DNA of 64,000 nt from Streptomyces sp. GESEQ-35 (GTDB taxonomy: Bacteria > Actinomycetota > Actinomycetes > Streptomycetales > Streptomycetaceae). The notes under the pieces were generated by a model that saw only the letters and a program-made list of their open reading frames with translations, was not told where the DNA came from and did no database searches. The stretch covers positions 105,609 to 169,608 of the forward strand of contig NZ_JAFFSX010000027.1 in the NCBI RefSeq assembly GCF_017948485.1. Reading direction: 5' to 3'. Numbering within the stretch: position 1 is the stretch's first letter; each line of letters begins with the position of its first letter. Below, piece by piece: positions 15,643-24,800 of the stretch. The translations under genes were made by a program, and so were the position numbers.

Positions 15643-17843
15643 CGACGTACCGAGACCCGTCCGCCCCCGTCGACGCCCGCGTCCGCGACCTGCTCGCCCG
15701 TATGACGCTGCGGGAAAAGGCCGGTCAGCTCAACCAGCGCATGTACGGCTGGGACGCCTACCGCCGCACCCCCGACGGCGCCTTCGAACTCACCGACGCC
15801 CTGCACGCCGAGACCGAGCGCTTCGCCGGACTCGGCGCCCTCTACGGATTGCTGCGCGCCGACGCCTGGTCCGGCGTCGACCACACGACCGGTGCCGGTG
15901 CCGCCGACAGCGCGGAACTCGCCGATCTGGTGCAGCGGCACGTCGTCGAGGCCAGCCGACTCGGCATCCCCGCACTGTTCGTCGAGGAGGTGCCGCACGG
16001 CCACATGGCCCTGGACGGCACGGTCTTCCCGGTCAACCTGGCCGTCGGCGCCACCTGGCACCCCGAACTGTACGAGCGTGCCGCCGCCCACGCCGCCGCC
16101 GAACTGCGCGCCCGCGGCGGCCATGTCGCCCTCGTCTCCGCGCTGGACATCGCCCGCGACCCCCGCTGGGGCCGCACCGAGGAGTGCTTCGGCGAGGACC
16201 CGTACCTCGCCGCCCGCCTCACCGAGGCACTCGTCCGCGGCATGCAGGGCCAGGGAGAACGCTTCGCCGCCGACCGGGCCCCCGTCGTCCTCAAGCACTT
16301 CGCCGGACAGGGCGCCACCGTCGGGGGACGCAACTCGGCCGAGTCCGAACTCGGGCAGCGAGAACTCCACGAGATCCACCTCCCCGCCGCCCGTGCCGGA
16401 ATCCGCGCCGGAGCCGCCGCCGTCATGGCCGCGTACAACGAGGTCGACGGCCTGCCCTGTGCCGGAAACCGTCCGCTGCTCCACGGACTCCTGCGCGAAC
16501 GCTGGGGGTTCGAGGGGCTGGTCATGGCGGACGGACTCGCGGTGGACCGGCTCGCCCGGATCACCGGCGACAAGGTCTCCGCGGGAGCCCTCGCCCTCAA
16601 CGCCGGGGTCGACCTGAGCCTGTGGGACGAAGGCTTCACACACCTGGAGGAAGCGGTCGAGCGGGGACTGGTGAGCGTGGAGGCACTGGACGCCGCCGTC
16701 GCGCGAGTCCTGCGCCTGAAGTTCCGGCTCGGGCTGTTCGAACAGCCCTACCCGTCAAGGCAGTTGGCGCCATCGGACGGCCGCCGGCTCAGCACCGCCC
16801 TCGCCCGGTCCGCCATCACCCTCCTCCACAACGACGCCGACGTCCTGCCCGTCCGCCCCACGGTCTCCCGTATCGCCGTGCTGGGCCCGCACGCCGCCAC
16901 CAGCGCCCACCAACTCGGCGACTACACCGCCCCGCAGCGCCCCGGCACGGGAACGAGCGTGCTCGACGGCCTGCGCCGCCTCGCCCCGCCCGGCCTCGAC
17001 CTCCGCCACGCCCGCGGCTGCGCCCTCACCGGCGACGACCTGTCGGGCATCCCCGAGGCGGTCGCCGCGGCCGCCGCCTCCGACCTGGCCGTGCTGGTGC
17101 TGGGCGGCAGCAGTGCCCGCACCCCCGACACCGAGTTCGCCGCCAACGGCGCCGCCCTGACGGCGGTCTCCGAGATGACCTGCGGCGAAGGCGCCGACCT
17201 CGCGGGACTGCGGCTCGGCGCAGCCCAGCACGCCCTGTTGGACGCCGTCGTCGCGACCGGTACTCCCACGGTGGTCGTCCTGATCCAGGGCCGTCCGCAT
17301 GCCGTCCCCGAGGCCGGACGTGCGGCGGCCCTGCTCACCGCCTGGTACCCGGGCCCCTGGGGCGGCGACGCCATCGCCGAGGTGCTGCTCGGGCTCGCGG
17401 AGCCGAGCGGTCGGCTCCCCGTCTCCGTCCCGCGCTCGGCCGCCCAACTCCCCGTCCACTACAACCACAAGGACACCGAGTACGGCGGGTACGTGGACGA
17501 AAGCGCCGAGCCGCTCTACTCCTTCGGGCACGGGCTGTCGTACACGAGCTTCGAGTACGGCGCACCGCGCCTGTCAGGGCGGACGGTCGAGGTCGACGTC
17601 ACCAATACCGGGGACCGGTACGGGCGTACGGTCGTGCAGGTCTATGTGAGACGCCTGATCACGTCCGTCTGGCCGCGCACCCTCGAACTGTGTGCGTTCG
17701 AGGGTGTGGGCCTTGCGCCGGGCGAGCGCCGTACGGTCAGACTGGCCCTCGGTGCCGACCTGACGGGCGCCGTCGAGATCCGCGTCGCCGAGTCGTCGCG
17801 GGCTGCGCTGAGAGCCGTACCGCTAGAGCTTCACTGCTCCTGA
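15639..17843 (+). CDS. GH3 beta-glycosidase (BglX/beta-glucosidase type)
   Basis: A 734-residue three-domain GH3 enzyme: N-terminal barrel, a central alpha/beta sandwich, and a C-terminal fibronectin-III-like domain (EVDVTNTGDRYGRTVVQVYV). Substrate-binding motifs include DIARDPRWGRTEECFGEDP and VVLKHFAGQGATVGGRN; the nucleophile is the aspartate in VMADGLAVDRL. It has no signal peptide and is probably intracellular. The GTG start overlaps the kinase stop, showing a joint role: cut the imported glycoside, then phosphorylate the sugar. The specificity (glucoside, xyloside or GlcNAc) cannot be fixed from sequence. The 3' end overlaps the convergent permease gene by 21 bases. Confidence 0.9.
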   Translation: MTTYRDPSAPVDARVRDLLARMTLREKAGQLNQRMYGWDAYRRTPDGAFELTDALHAETERFAGLGALYGLLRADAWSGVDHTTGAGAADSAELADLVQRHVVEASRLGIPALFVEEVPHGHMALDGTVFPVNLAVGATWHPELYERAAAHAAAELRARGGHVALVSALDIARDPRWGRTEECFGEDPYLAARLTEALVRGMQGQGERFAADRAPVVLKHFAGQGATVGGRNSAESELGQRELHEIHLPAARAGIRAGAAAVMAAYNEVDGLPCAGNRPLLHGLLRERWGFEGLVMADGLAVDRLARITGDKVSAGALALNAGVDLSLWDEGFTHLEEAVERGLVSVEALDAAVARVLRLKFRLGLFEQPYPSRQLAPSDGRRLSTALARSAITLLHNDADVLPVRPTVSRIAVLGPHAATSAHQLGDYTAPQRPGTGTSVLDGLRRLAPPGLDLRHARGCALTGDDLSGIPEAVAAAAASDLAVLVLGGSSARTPDTEFAANGAALTAVSEMTCGEGADLAGLRLGAAQHALLDAVVATGTPTVVVLIQGRPHAVPEAGRAAALLTAWYPGPWGGDAIAEVLLGLAEPSGRLPVSVPRSAAQLPVHYNHKDTEYGGYVDESAEPLYSFGHGLSYTSFEYGAPRLSGRTVEVDVTNTGDRYGRTVVQVYVRRLITSVWPRTLELCAFEGVGLAPGERRTVRLALGADLTGAVEIRVAESSRAALRAVPLELHCS

Positions 17844-18707
17844 CGACACACCCTTGTAGAACCACCGCTGGGTGATCACGAACAGCACCAGTACCGGGAT
17901 GACGGAGATCACCGACCCGGCCATGACCATCCGCTGGTCGTAGCCGAAAGACGAGCTCTGAAGCCGGGAAAGCCCCAGCGTCAGAGTCATGTTGCTCTCC
18001 GAGCGCAGCACGATCAGCGGCCACAGGAAGTCGTCCCAGGCGCTGATGAAGGTGTTGATGACGACCACCAGGATCGCGCCCCACGCGGACGGCAGATACA
18101 GGTGTCTGAAGCGCTGCCACTCGTTCGCGCCGTCGAGCATGGCCGAGTCCTCGATCTCGCGCGGTACCGCCAGGAACGCCGCGCGCATCAGCAGGACGTT
18201 GATGGCGCCGACGAAGCCGGGCAGCCACACGCCCGCCAGGCTGTCGACGAGCCCCAGGTCGCGGATGCTCAGGAACAGCGACACCATGATCGACTCGAAG
18301 GGGAACATCATCGAGGCGACCAGCACCACCCAGACCGCCTTGCGGCCCTTCCAGCCGGGCTTGGAGAGCATGTAGCCGGCCGTGGTGGAGAACACCAGCT
18401 GGCTGGTGACCGACAGGACGACCACGATCATGCTGTTCCGGATGTACGTGCCCACCGGGACCTGCTCGAAGACGGTCCGGTAGGCCCGCAGGGTCGGGTC
18501 GTGCGGAAGCAGGGTCGCGTTCGCCCCGAAGACGTCCTCACCCGTGCTCTTCAGCGAGGCCAGCAACTGCCACAGCAGCGGCCCGACGGTGAGACCGAGT
18601 ACGAGGAACAACAGCAGGTAGCGGACGACCAGTTCCCGGGGGCGGCCGTAGTCCCGCCAGCGCGGCAGCAGGCGCCGACGCTTGGCCGAAACAGCGGTCG
18701 TCGTCAT
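17823..18707 (-). CDS. Carbohydrate ABC transporter permease (MalG/AraQ type)
   Basis: Inner-membrane importer subunit of 294 residues with six predicted helices. The EAA loop that docks the ATPase is seen as PREIEDSAMLDGANEWQRFRHLYLP in the second half. Near the start, a GTYIRNSMIVVVLSV segment is typical of this CUT1 subfamily. The ATG at 18707 overlaps the stop of the preceding permease gene (ATGA), so the two are translated together. It is the last gene of the binding protein-permease-permease operon and has no ATPase gene beside it. Confidence 0.92.
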   Translation of the reverse strand: MTTTAVSAKRRRLLPRWRDYGRPRELVVRYLLLFLVLGLTVGPLLWQLLASLKSTGEDVFGANATLLPHDPTLRAYRTVFEQVPVGTYIRNSMIVVVLSVTSQLVFSTTAGYMLSKPGWKGRKAVWVVLVASMMFPFESIMVSLFLSIRDLGLVDSLAGVWLPGFVGAINVLLMRAAFLAVPREIEDSAMLDGANEWQRFRHLYLPSAWGAILVVVINTFISAWDDFLWPLIVLRSESNMTLTLGLSRLQSSSFGYDQRMVMAGSVISVIPVLVLFVITQRWFYKGVSSGAVKL

Positions 18708-19711
18708 GCGTCGTCCTCCTTCGTCAGGCGCTGCGCCAGCAGGGTCAGCCCCAGCGTCAGCAGGAACAGGGCCACGCTGACGGCCGAGCCGTAACCGGCG
18801 TTGCCGGTGATCGGGTCCAGGCCCACGTCCCGGATGTAGAAGGGCAGGGTGCGGTCGGCGCCGCCGGGGCCGCCGGTGGAGCTGCCGAGCATGTAGATCT
18901 CGGTGAACACCCGCAGCGAGCCGATGCCGGTGAGCGTGCCGACGAGCATCATGGCCTGCCGGACGCCCGGCATGGTGATGTGCCAGAAGCGGCGGATCGC
19001 GCCGGCGCCGTCCATGGCCGCCGCCTCGTGCAGTTCCTTGGGCACGTTCCCGAGGGCGGCCAGGTAGAAGATCATGTACCAGCCGAGCCCCTTCCACAGC
19101 GTCAGGCCCATCGCGGACAGCAGGATCAGCCATGGGTCGGACAGGAAGGGGATGGCGTCCCGGATCAGATGGGCCTTCTCCAGCCAGGTGTTGACCAGCC
19201 CGTCGTCGGCCAGCAGCCACTGCCAGCTCAGGCCCACGACCACGCTGGAGGCGAGGACGGGCGTGTAGAAGGCAGAGCGGAAGAAGCCGATGCCCGGCAG
19301 GTTCTTCTCCACCAGGACGGCCAGCATCAACGGCAGCAGCACCATCAGCGGTACGACGATCAACGCGTACAGGATGCTGTTGCGGGTCGCCAGCCAGAAG
19401 TCGGAGTCGTCCAGCATCCGCGTGTAGTTGTCCAGCCCGACGAAGCCCGCGGCGCCGCCGAGCGGTTTGGCATCGGTGAACGACAGCAGGAGGGTGTTGA
19501 GGAACGGGAACACTCCGAAGACCACCGCGCAGCCGATCGCGGGAGCGGTCCACAGCCAGGGCAGCCACCAACGGCGGTACATGGCCGCTCCGTTGGCACC
19601 GGGAGCGGGCCCGGGCAGCAGGGCCCGGAGCCGGGAGGGGTTCGCGCCCGGCGCGGAGTCCGTGCGCTCCGCACCGGGCACGGACACCGGCTTCGTGATC
19701 TGCGTCGCCAC
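18704..19711 (-). CDS. Carbohydrate ABC transporter permease (MalF/UgpA type)
   Basis: First permease of a CUT1 importer, 335 residues, with about six helices after a 50-residue cytoplasmic N-terminus. The EAA loop is visible as PKELHEAAAMDGAGAIRRFWHITMPG. A GTG start at 19711 follows two bases after the binding-protein stop. Its partner is the downstream MalG-type permease. In Streptomyces such CUT1 pairs commonly share the multi-sugar ATPase MsiK encoded elsewhere, which would explain the missing ATPase here. Confidence 0.92.
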   Translation of the reverse strand: MATQITKPVSVPGAERTDSAPGANPSRLRALLPGPAPGANGAAMYRRWWLPWLWTAPAIGCAVVFGVFPFLNTLLLSFTDAKPLGGAAGFVGLDNYTRMLDDSDFWLATRNSILYALIVVPLMVLLPLMLAVLVEKNLPGIGFFRSAFYTPVLASSVVVGLSWQWLLADDGLVNTWLEKAHLIRDAIPFLSDPWLILLSAMGLTLWKGLGWYMIFYLAALGNVPKELHEAAAMDGAGAIRRFWHITMPGVRQAMMLVGTLTGIGSLRVFTEIYMLGSSTGGPGGADRTLPFYIRDVGLDPITGNAGYGSAVSVALFLLTLGLTLLAQRLTKEDDA

Positions 19712-19713
19712 CG

Positions 19714-21084
19714 TCAGCCTGCCTGCTTCAGCAGCTCGTCGACCTTGTCCTGGGCGTCCTTGACGGCCTGTTCGGGGCTCTTCTTGCCCTGCATGGCCAG
19801 CTGCACCTGGCCCACGATGGCGTTCTGCGCGGCCGTGGAGAGGTTGGTCTGGTAGGCGGTGGCCGTCTTGAGCTGCTCGGCGACGAGCTTGCGGGCCTCG
19901 GAGAACGGGTCGTCACCGCTGACCTGCTGGAAGAACGGGTCGTCCAGCGAGGCCGTGGTCGTCGGGAAGATCACCACGCTCGGGTCCTTGCACCAGGCCG
20001 TCTGGTTCTCGGCGTTGGTGAGGAACTTCGCGAACGCCAGCGCCGTGGGCGCGTTCTTGCTGGTCGCGGCGGCCGCTATGTACTGCGGGGCACCCGTGGT
20101 ATGGCCGAGCGCGTCGAAGGGTTGCTGACCGACGCCGGTCTTCGCGTAGATCGACGGGCTGTTCTGCTTCACGAAGCGCACGAAGCTCGGGTTCGTCGAA
20201 CCGTAGGCGACCTTGCCCTGGCTGTAGAGCGTGGAGGGGTCGTTGCTGGAGGACAGCGAGTCCTTCGGCATGGCGCCCTCCTTGTACAGCTTCGCCATCC
20301 ACTCGACCCACTGCACGGTCCGCGGATCGTCGGCGAAGACGGCGGACTTGCCGTCGGCGGAGAGCGTCTTGATGTTCATCTGGTCCCAGTCGGCCGGGAT
20401 CCGCCACACCGGGTTGGCCATCGTCGCGTAGTACTTGCCGTCGGCCGCCTCGGCGATCTTCTCGTAGTCGGCGAACAGCCCGAACAGGGACGTCGGGGGC
20501 TTCGCAGGGTCGATGCCTGCCTTCCTCAACAGGTCGGTGTTGTACGTCAGGAGGACGCCGCCGGTGTACCAGGGCAGCACGCTGTGCACCGAGGTGCCCG
20601 AGGAATCCTTCATGGTGCTGGACTTCCAGAACGCCGGGACGAACGGCTCGGCCGCGTCGGGGTCCTTGACGCCCAGGTTCAGCAGATAGCCGGCCTTGGT
20701 GAGGGCGGTCGCGGTGGGGGAGTCGACGTTGATCACGTCCGGCAGGGTGCAGGCCTGGGCATCGGCGACGGTGCGCTGGTTGAAAGTCGCGTCGCCGGGG
20801 TCGTCGATCCACTTGACCGAGGCGTCGGGGTGGGCCTTCTCGAACGCCTCGATCACTCCGTTGAAGAAGTCCCCGAAGTCTTTCTTGAGGTTGGTCGTCT
20901 GGAAGGTGATCTGGCCCTTGACCTCGCCGGAGAGCTTTCCCGATCCGATGTTTCCCTTGTCGACCGAACAGCCGCCCGCGGTGGCGCCCCCGTCGTCGGA
21001 GCCGCCGGACAGGCCGCAGCCGGCGGCGGTGAGGATCAGGGCGACGAGCCCCGCAACGGATCCGGTCAGTCTTGTAGCGCGCAT
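19714..21084 (-). CDS. Carbohydrate ABC transporter substrate-binding lipoprotein
   Basis: Extracellular solute-binding protein (family 1) of 456 residues, tethered by a lipid: the signal peptide ends in LTAAGC. The mature protein has the typical IEAFEKAHPDASVKWIDDPG and KGQITFQTT strands and a tryptophan-rich sugar site region (NPVWRIPADWDQMN). The ATG at 21084 is chosen because AGGAGGG lies just upstream; the alternative ATG at 21120 overlaps the regulator motif 21113-21127. It leads the importer operon. The neighbours point to an amino-sugar oligomer or glycan fragment as ligand, which is inference. Confidence 0.92.
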   Translation of the reverse strand: MRATRLTGSVAGLVALILTAAGCGLSGGSDDGGATAGGCSVDKGNIGSGKLSGEVKGQITFQTTNLKKDFGDFFNGVIEAFEKAHPDASVKWIDDPGDATFNQRTVADAQACTLPDVINVDSPTATALTKAGYLLNLGVKDPDAAEPFVPAFWKSSTMKDSSGTSVHSVLPWYTGGVLLTYNTDLLRKAGIDPAKPPTSLFGLFADYEKIAEAADGKYYATMANPVWRIPADWDQMNIKTLSADGKSAVFADDPRTVQWVEWMAKLYKEGAMPKDSLSSSNDPSTLYSQGKVAYGSTNPSFVRFVKQNSPSIYAKTGVGQQPFDALGHTTGAPQYIAAAATSKNAPTALAFAKFLTNAENQTAWCKDPSVVIFPTTTASLDDPFFQQVSGDDPFSEARKLVAEQLKTATAYQTNLSTAAQNAIVGQVQLAMQGKKSPEQAVKDAQDKVDELLKQAG

Positions 21085-21112
21085 CGCTGCCCTCCTGCGA
21101 CCAGCAAGCTGC

Positions 21113-21127
21113 TGGTTCAATTAACCA
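21113..21127. promoter_or_regulatory. RpiR-regulon-like operator at the importer promoter
   Basis: TGGTTCAATTAACCA is a near-perfect palindrome (arms TGGTT/AACCA, one mismatched pair inside). It is 29 bases upstream of the binding-protein start. A second related stretch, GGTGGACCAGAATTCATC (21151-21168), resembles the site in front of the GH84 gene. This is the clearest copy of the motif in the block. Confidence 0.65.
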
Positions 21128-21224
21128 ACTTCGACTCCGATTGATGAAAAGGTGGACCAGAATTCATCGGAGGTCAATGGGTTGCCATGTTGCTTTTAGG
21201 TTCCGCCGGTGTTGAGTTGGGCGG

Positions 21225-21893
21225 TCAGTGCCGGTGCTCGTGGTCCGGATGGGAGGGGTCGCCGGGGTGCTCGTGGCCTTCTGCGTACTCCACGCCGGCG
21301 CGCGCCCGGTCGAACCAGTCGAAGAAGGCCCGTCGCCCTGCCGCGCGCCCCAGTTCGCGTGCGATGTCGTCGCGGACGCGCGCGTACGGCAGGACATCCT
21401 CCGGCGCCGTCGTGCCGAACGGGTCGACGCCGCGTCGCAATGCCTCCGGTGTGAGGAAACGGTCCCGGTTGCGGGCGTAATAGTCCCGCAGTGCCTCCTC
21501 CGGTACCTGTTGCTCGGCCTCCAGTTGGGCGAGCAGGGTGCGTGCGGCCGGGGAGTGGGCGAGCGTTGTTGCGACGATGCTGCCGAGGTCGGCGACGTCT
21601 GGCTCGGCCACGGTGAGCACGCGCGTCGGTGATGCCTCCTCGGGGGGCGTCAACCCCCGTTCCTTGCATGCCCTGCGGGCCAGCTCGTCCGCGACGACCA
21701 CCTGGGTCGCCCAGCGTCGTCGTTGTCGTTCGTCTGCGGATTCGTTGTGGCTGGTCGCGCCCACGCGGCGGAGCCGCATATCGACACTGCCCGCGCCCCT
21801 AAAGGGCGCTGTCGAACCGGAGATCGCCAAGAAGGCGTTCACCCGCTGCTTCGGGAGCACTTCGCCGTGCACTAGAGCCGCGTGTTCCGTCAT
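21225..21893 (-). CDS. SurA/PpiC-N-terminal-like protein of unknown function, carrying an in-frame dispersed element
   Basis: A 222-residue protein. After a short start (VHGEVLPKQRVNAFLA) comes a helical segment with RRWATQVVVADELARRACKERG, then VPEEALRDYYARNRDRFLTPEAL, a pattern seen in chaperone/peptidyl-prolyl isomerase N-terminal domains of the SurA/PpiC type. No isomerase active site is recognisable. The C-terminus is rich in His, Asp and Pro. It starts inside the GH38 stop (ATGA), so the two are coupled. Bases 21747-21810 match a variant of the dispersed intergenic element and encode about 21 residues, so this copy may be recently altered. The role is unknown. Confidence 0.6.
   Translation of the reverse strand: MTEHAALVHGEVLPKQRVNAFLAISGSTAPFRGAGSVDMRLRRVGATSHNESADERQRRRWATQVVVADELARRACKERGLTPPEEASPTRVLTVAEPDVADLGSIVATTLAHSPAARTLLAQLEAEQQVPEEALRDYYARNRDRFLTPEALRRGVDPFGTTAPEDVLPYARVRDDIARELGRAAGRRAFFDWFDRARAGVEYAEGHEHPGDPSHPDHEHRH
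21747..21810 (-). repeat. Dispersed element variant inside a coding sequence
   Basis: The stretch begins GTGGCTGGTCGCGC and ends CCCGCGCCCCTAAAGGGCGC, the two ends of the dispersed element. The usual middle is replaced by a hairpin-forming GCGGCGGAGCCGC segment followed by ATATCGACA. All other copies in the window are intergenic. Here the open frame runs through it without interruption. Confidence 0.75.
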
Positions 21894-24800
21894 GGGGTTA
21901 CCTCCAGCTCCACCGCCTCCGTATAGGCCACGCAGCCGTGCCACGCGATCTTTGCCATCAGCCAGTACGAGCCCGGCGGCATCGCCGCGCCGTCCACCTC
22001 GATCACGCATTCCAGATGCTCCCCGGCGGCCACCGTGAAGCCCTGGCAGCCGGGGGTGACTCCGGACCAGGTTCCCCAGGAGGACACGGCCCACAGGGTT
22101 CCGTTGACGGGCCCGCGGGTGGTGTTGTGTACGGTCACCGGAACTCGGACGCGTTCACCGCGATGTACGACGACCCGCTCAACGCCCAGGTCGGACACGA
22201 GAGTTGGACCCGGACGGACGCCCGGTACATCGAGGGCCACGACATCCTCGTACACCTGTCCGCCGTGCGACAGCCGGGCCGCGAGCCAGTGCCGTCCCGG
22301 CTCGGCGTCGGGTGGCGGTGTCACCGTGACCTCGGTGAGGGTGAACCCGCCGGGGCCCAGTGTGTACGGCAGTTCGGCGGGTGTGGTCGACCAGCCGGGC
22401 GGTACGTGCAGGGTCACGGTGCCCCATGCGGGCGCGTCGGTGAGTTCCGAGCCGATCCGGACGGTTGCCGTGACGGGGCCGGTGGCGGTGAGTGCGGTGG
22501 GTGAGAGGTAGACCGAGACCGGCATGTTGCCGCGGGGGGCGGGGCCGGAGTTGTGGAGCCAGTAGCGGGTGTGGATCGGCTGGGCGGGCTCGTGGGCGGC
22601 GATGGAGGGGCCGCCGGATGTCCGGGCGGCAGTGGCCTTGGCCAGGACCGTGGCGACCTCGAAGCCGGTGAGGTCCAGGTCGAGACCTCCTTCGCCGTCC
22701 GGTGTCAGGGGTTCGCCCGGCGTCTCGAGTACGTTCGCCCGCGCGCCTTCCGTCCAGTCGCGTGGCCCCTCCACGCGCGCGTGCACCGGCCGTCCGTTGA
22801 CCTCGTGCATCCGCACGACGACTCCGCGCCCCGGGTCCGCAGGTGCCGCGCTGCCCCGGGCGAGCGGGGAGCCGAGCGGTTTGAGTGCGTCGAGGAGCAC
22901 CTCGCCCGCGGGTTCGAGGGAGAGGAGCGTCGCCTTCCTCGGTATCCCGGGTTCGTCGGAGGACCGGCGGATGCGCGCGGTGAGCGGGTGGTTGAACTCA
23001 TGCCCGGCACGTGGCAGCCCCAGCTCACGCCAGTCGCCCTCACCCGCGACGACGGCGTACTGGAACGTGTGGGACCAGCGCTGGAGTTGGAACGCCGAGC
23101 CGTCGGGGGTGGTGCGGCGCGGTGGGTCGATCCAGATGCCGGACGGCCAGCCCGTGCAGGAACGCATCAGGGACATGTAGAGGTCGCCGGAGGCGGTGAC
23201 CACGCAGCCCGGCGTGCCCCGATTGAGGACCGCGAAGCCGTGCCCGTCCCAGGTGTCGCCCGGCGGCAGTGCCTCGCCGCCGCCCGCGGCCGTGGCCTGT
23301 ACGACCGCGTCGTCCAGGTCGGCGATCAGGGCGTCGACCGCCTTGGCGTCGTCCTCGGGGCGGGCGCCCGCCACCACGAGCAGCGGCAGCCGTTCGAGGT
23401 CGCGCAGGTCCGCTCCGGGCACCCACTCCTCGCGCAGCCCGGCACGCGGCGCCACCCACACGACCGCGACCCCCCGCTCGGCCAGCTGTCGCCGCAACTC
23501 GCGCCCGGCGGCGGGATCCCAGCCGAGGGCCTCGGCGGCCAGGGAGTTGCGGTCGGGGCCGCCGACGGCGATCCGGATGTCGGGCAGGTTGGAGTCCACC
23601 TCCAGGTCCCCGTACCGAGGCCCGTCCGCGATCGTCGACGTCGCGGTGACACCGGCACGCACGAGGGCCGCCGCGAACGGGGTGCCCAGCTCCCCGGCCT
23701 CGTCCCAGTCCGCGTACACCAGCTCGGCGACCCCGATCGACCGATGCCCGATGAACCGTCCCGTGTCGTCGCTCAGCGCGACCCGTGCGGTGGACCCCAG
23801 GCCGAACCACGTGTTCGCCGGGTTGTCCAGCGTCCATGGGAACCGCTCGCTGTCCACCTCCACGAACCCGAAGCCCCGCCCGATCACGGCATCCGCCACC
23901 TCGTGCACCGGCAGCCCGCCCTGGACGTTCGACGGCCAGCGGACCCGGATGAGCCGGTCGGCGCCGTCGTACCCGTCGATGGTGGTGGACACGTCCAGCC
24001 GGTCGACGCCCTTCCACAGCAACAGCCGCTGCGTGTAGCGGAAGAGGCCGAGGTCGGCGCTGACGGTGATCCGCGACCCCGCGGGGGACTGCTCGACTTC
24101 GATGCCGGCGCGTACGTCCCGGCTGCGGGCGGCGGTGGTACCGGTCGGGGTGAGATGCCAGGGGCCTTCACCGAAGCGGGGGTGCCTCGGGTACTCCTCC
24201 TGGACGACGAGTTCGTTGCCGATGTCGCCGGGGCGCAGCAGCTCCCGGCCGCCCTCGGTCAGTGCGCGCAGGCTGCTGACGGCGCCGCCGCGCGCGGGGT
24301 CGACCGTCACCTCGTAGAACTCGTTGCGAATGGTGGTGCCTTCGCGGCTGGTCCACCCGGGCACCGTGCCCTCGGCGAGAGGGAGCGCCTTGAGGCCCAT
24401 GCCGGGCAACTCCGGTACGACGATGTGCAGTTGGCCGTCCTCGCGTACCGCAGGCAGGGGCCGGCCGGTGTCGTCCAAGGGGATCAGCCCGGGATCCCCG
24501 ACCGTAAGTACATCCCTTCGCTCCCAGGTCGCCGAGTTGAAGACGACCAGGTCCGTCGCCTCGCCGGGCGTCACGGCGTCGGCGAGGGCCTGCGTCGCGT
24601 CGGCGTGCACGGTCTCGGCGAGGTCGTACAACTCCCGCCAGCCGGTGAGCAGATCGATGTAGACCTGGTCGGACTCGGAGCCGGTGATGGCGTCGTGATG
24701 GGCGCCGTAGACGAGCTGCCGCCACGCCTTGTCCAGGGCGGCGTCCGGATAGGGCCGCCCGGTGATGAGCGAGGCGAGCGTCGCCCAGGCCTCGGCGTCG

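Noticed and set aside
15587..17875. A 762-codon plus-strand frame overlapping the second GH3 gene
   Set aside because: It is the +1 shadow of the GH3 gene, with Arg/Pro-rich sequence and no recognisable motif.
21085..21120. Alternative ATG for the binding-protein gene at 21120
   Set aside because: It lies within the regulator-like palindrome 21113-21127 and has no ribosome site, whereas AGGAGGG precedes the ATG at 21084.
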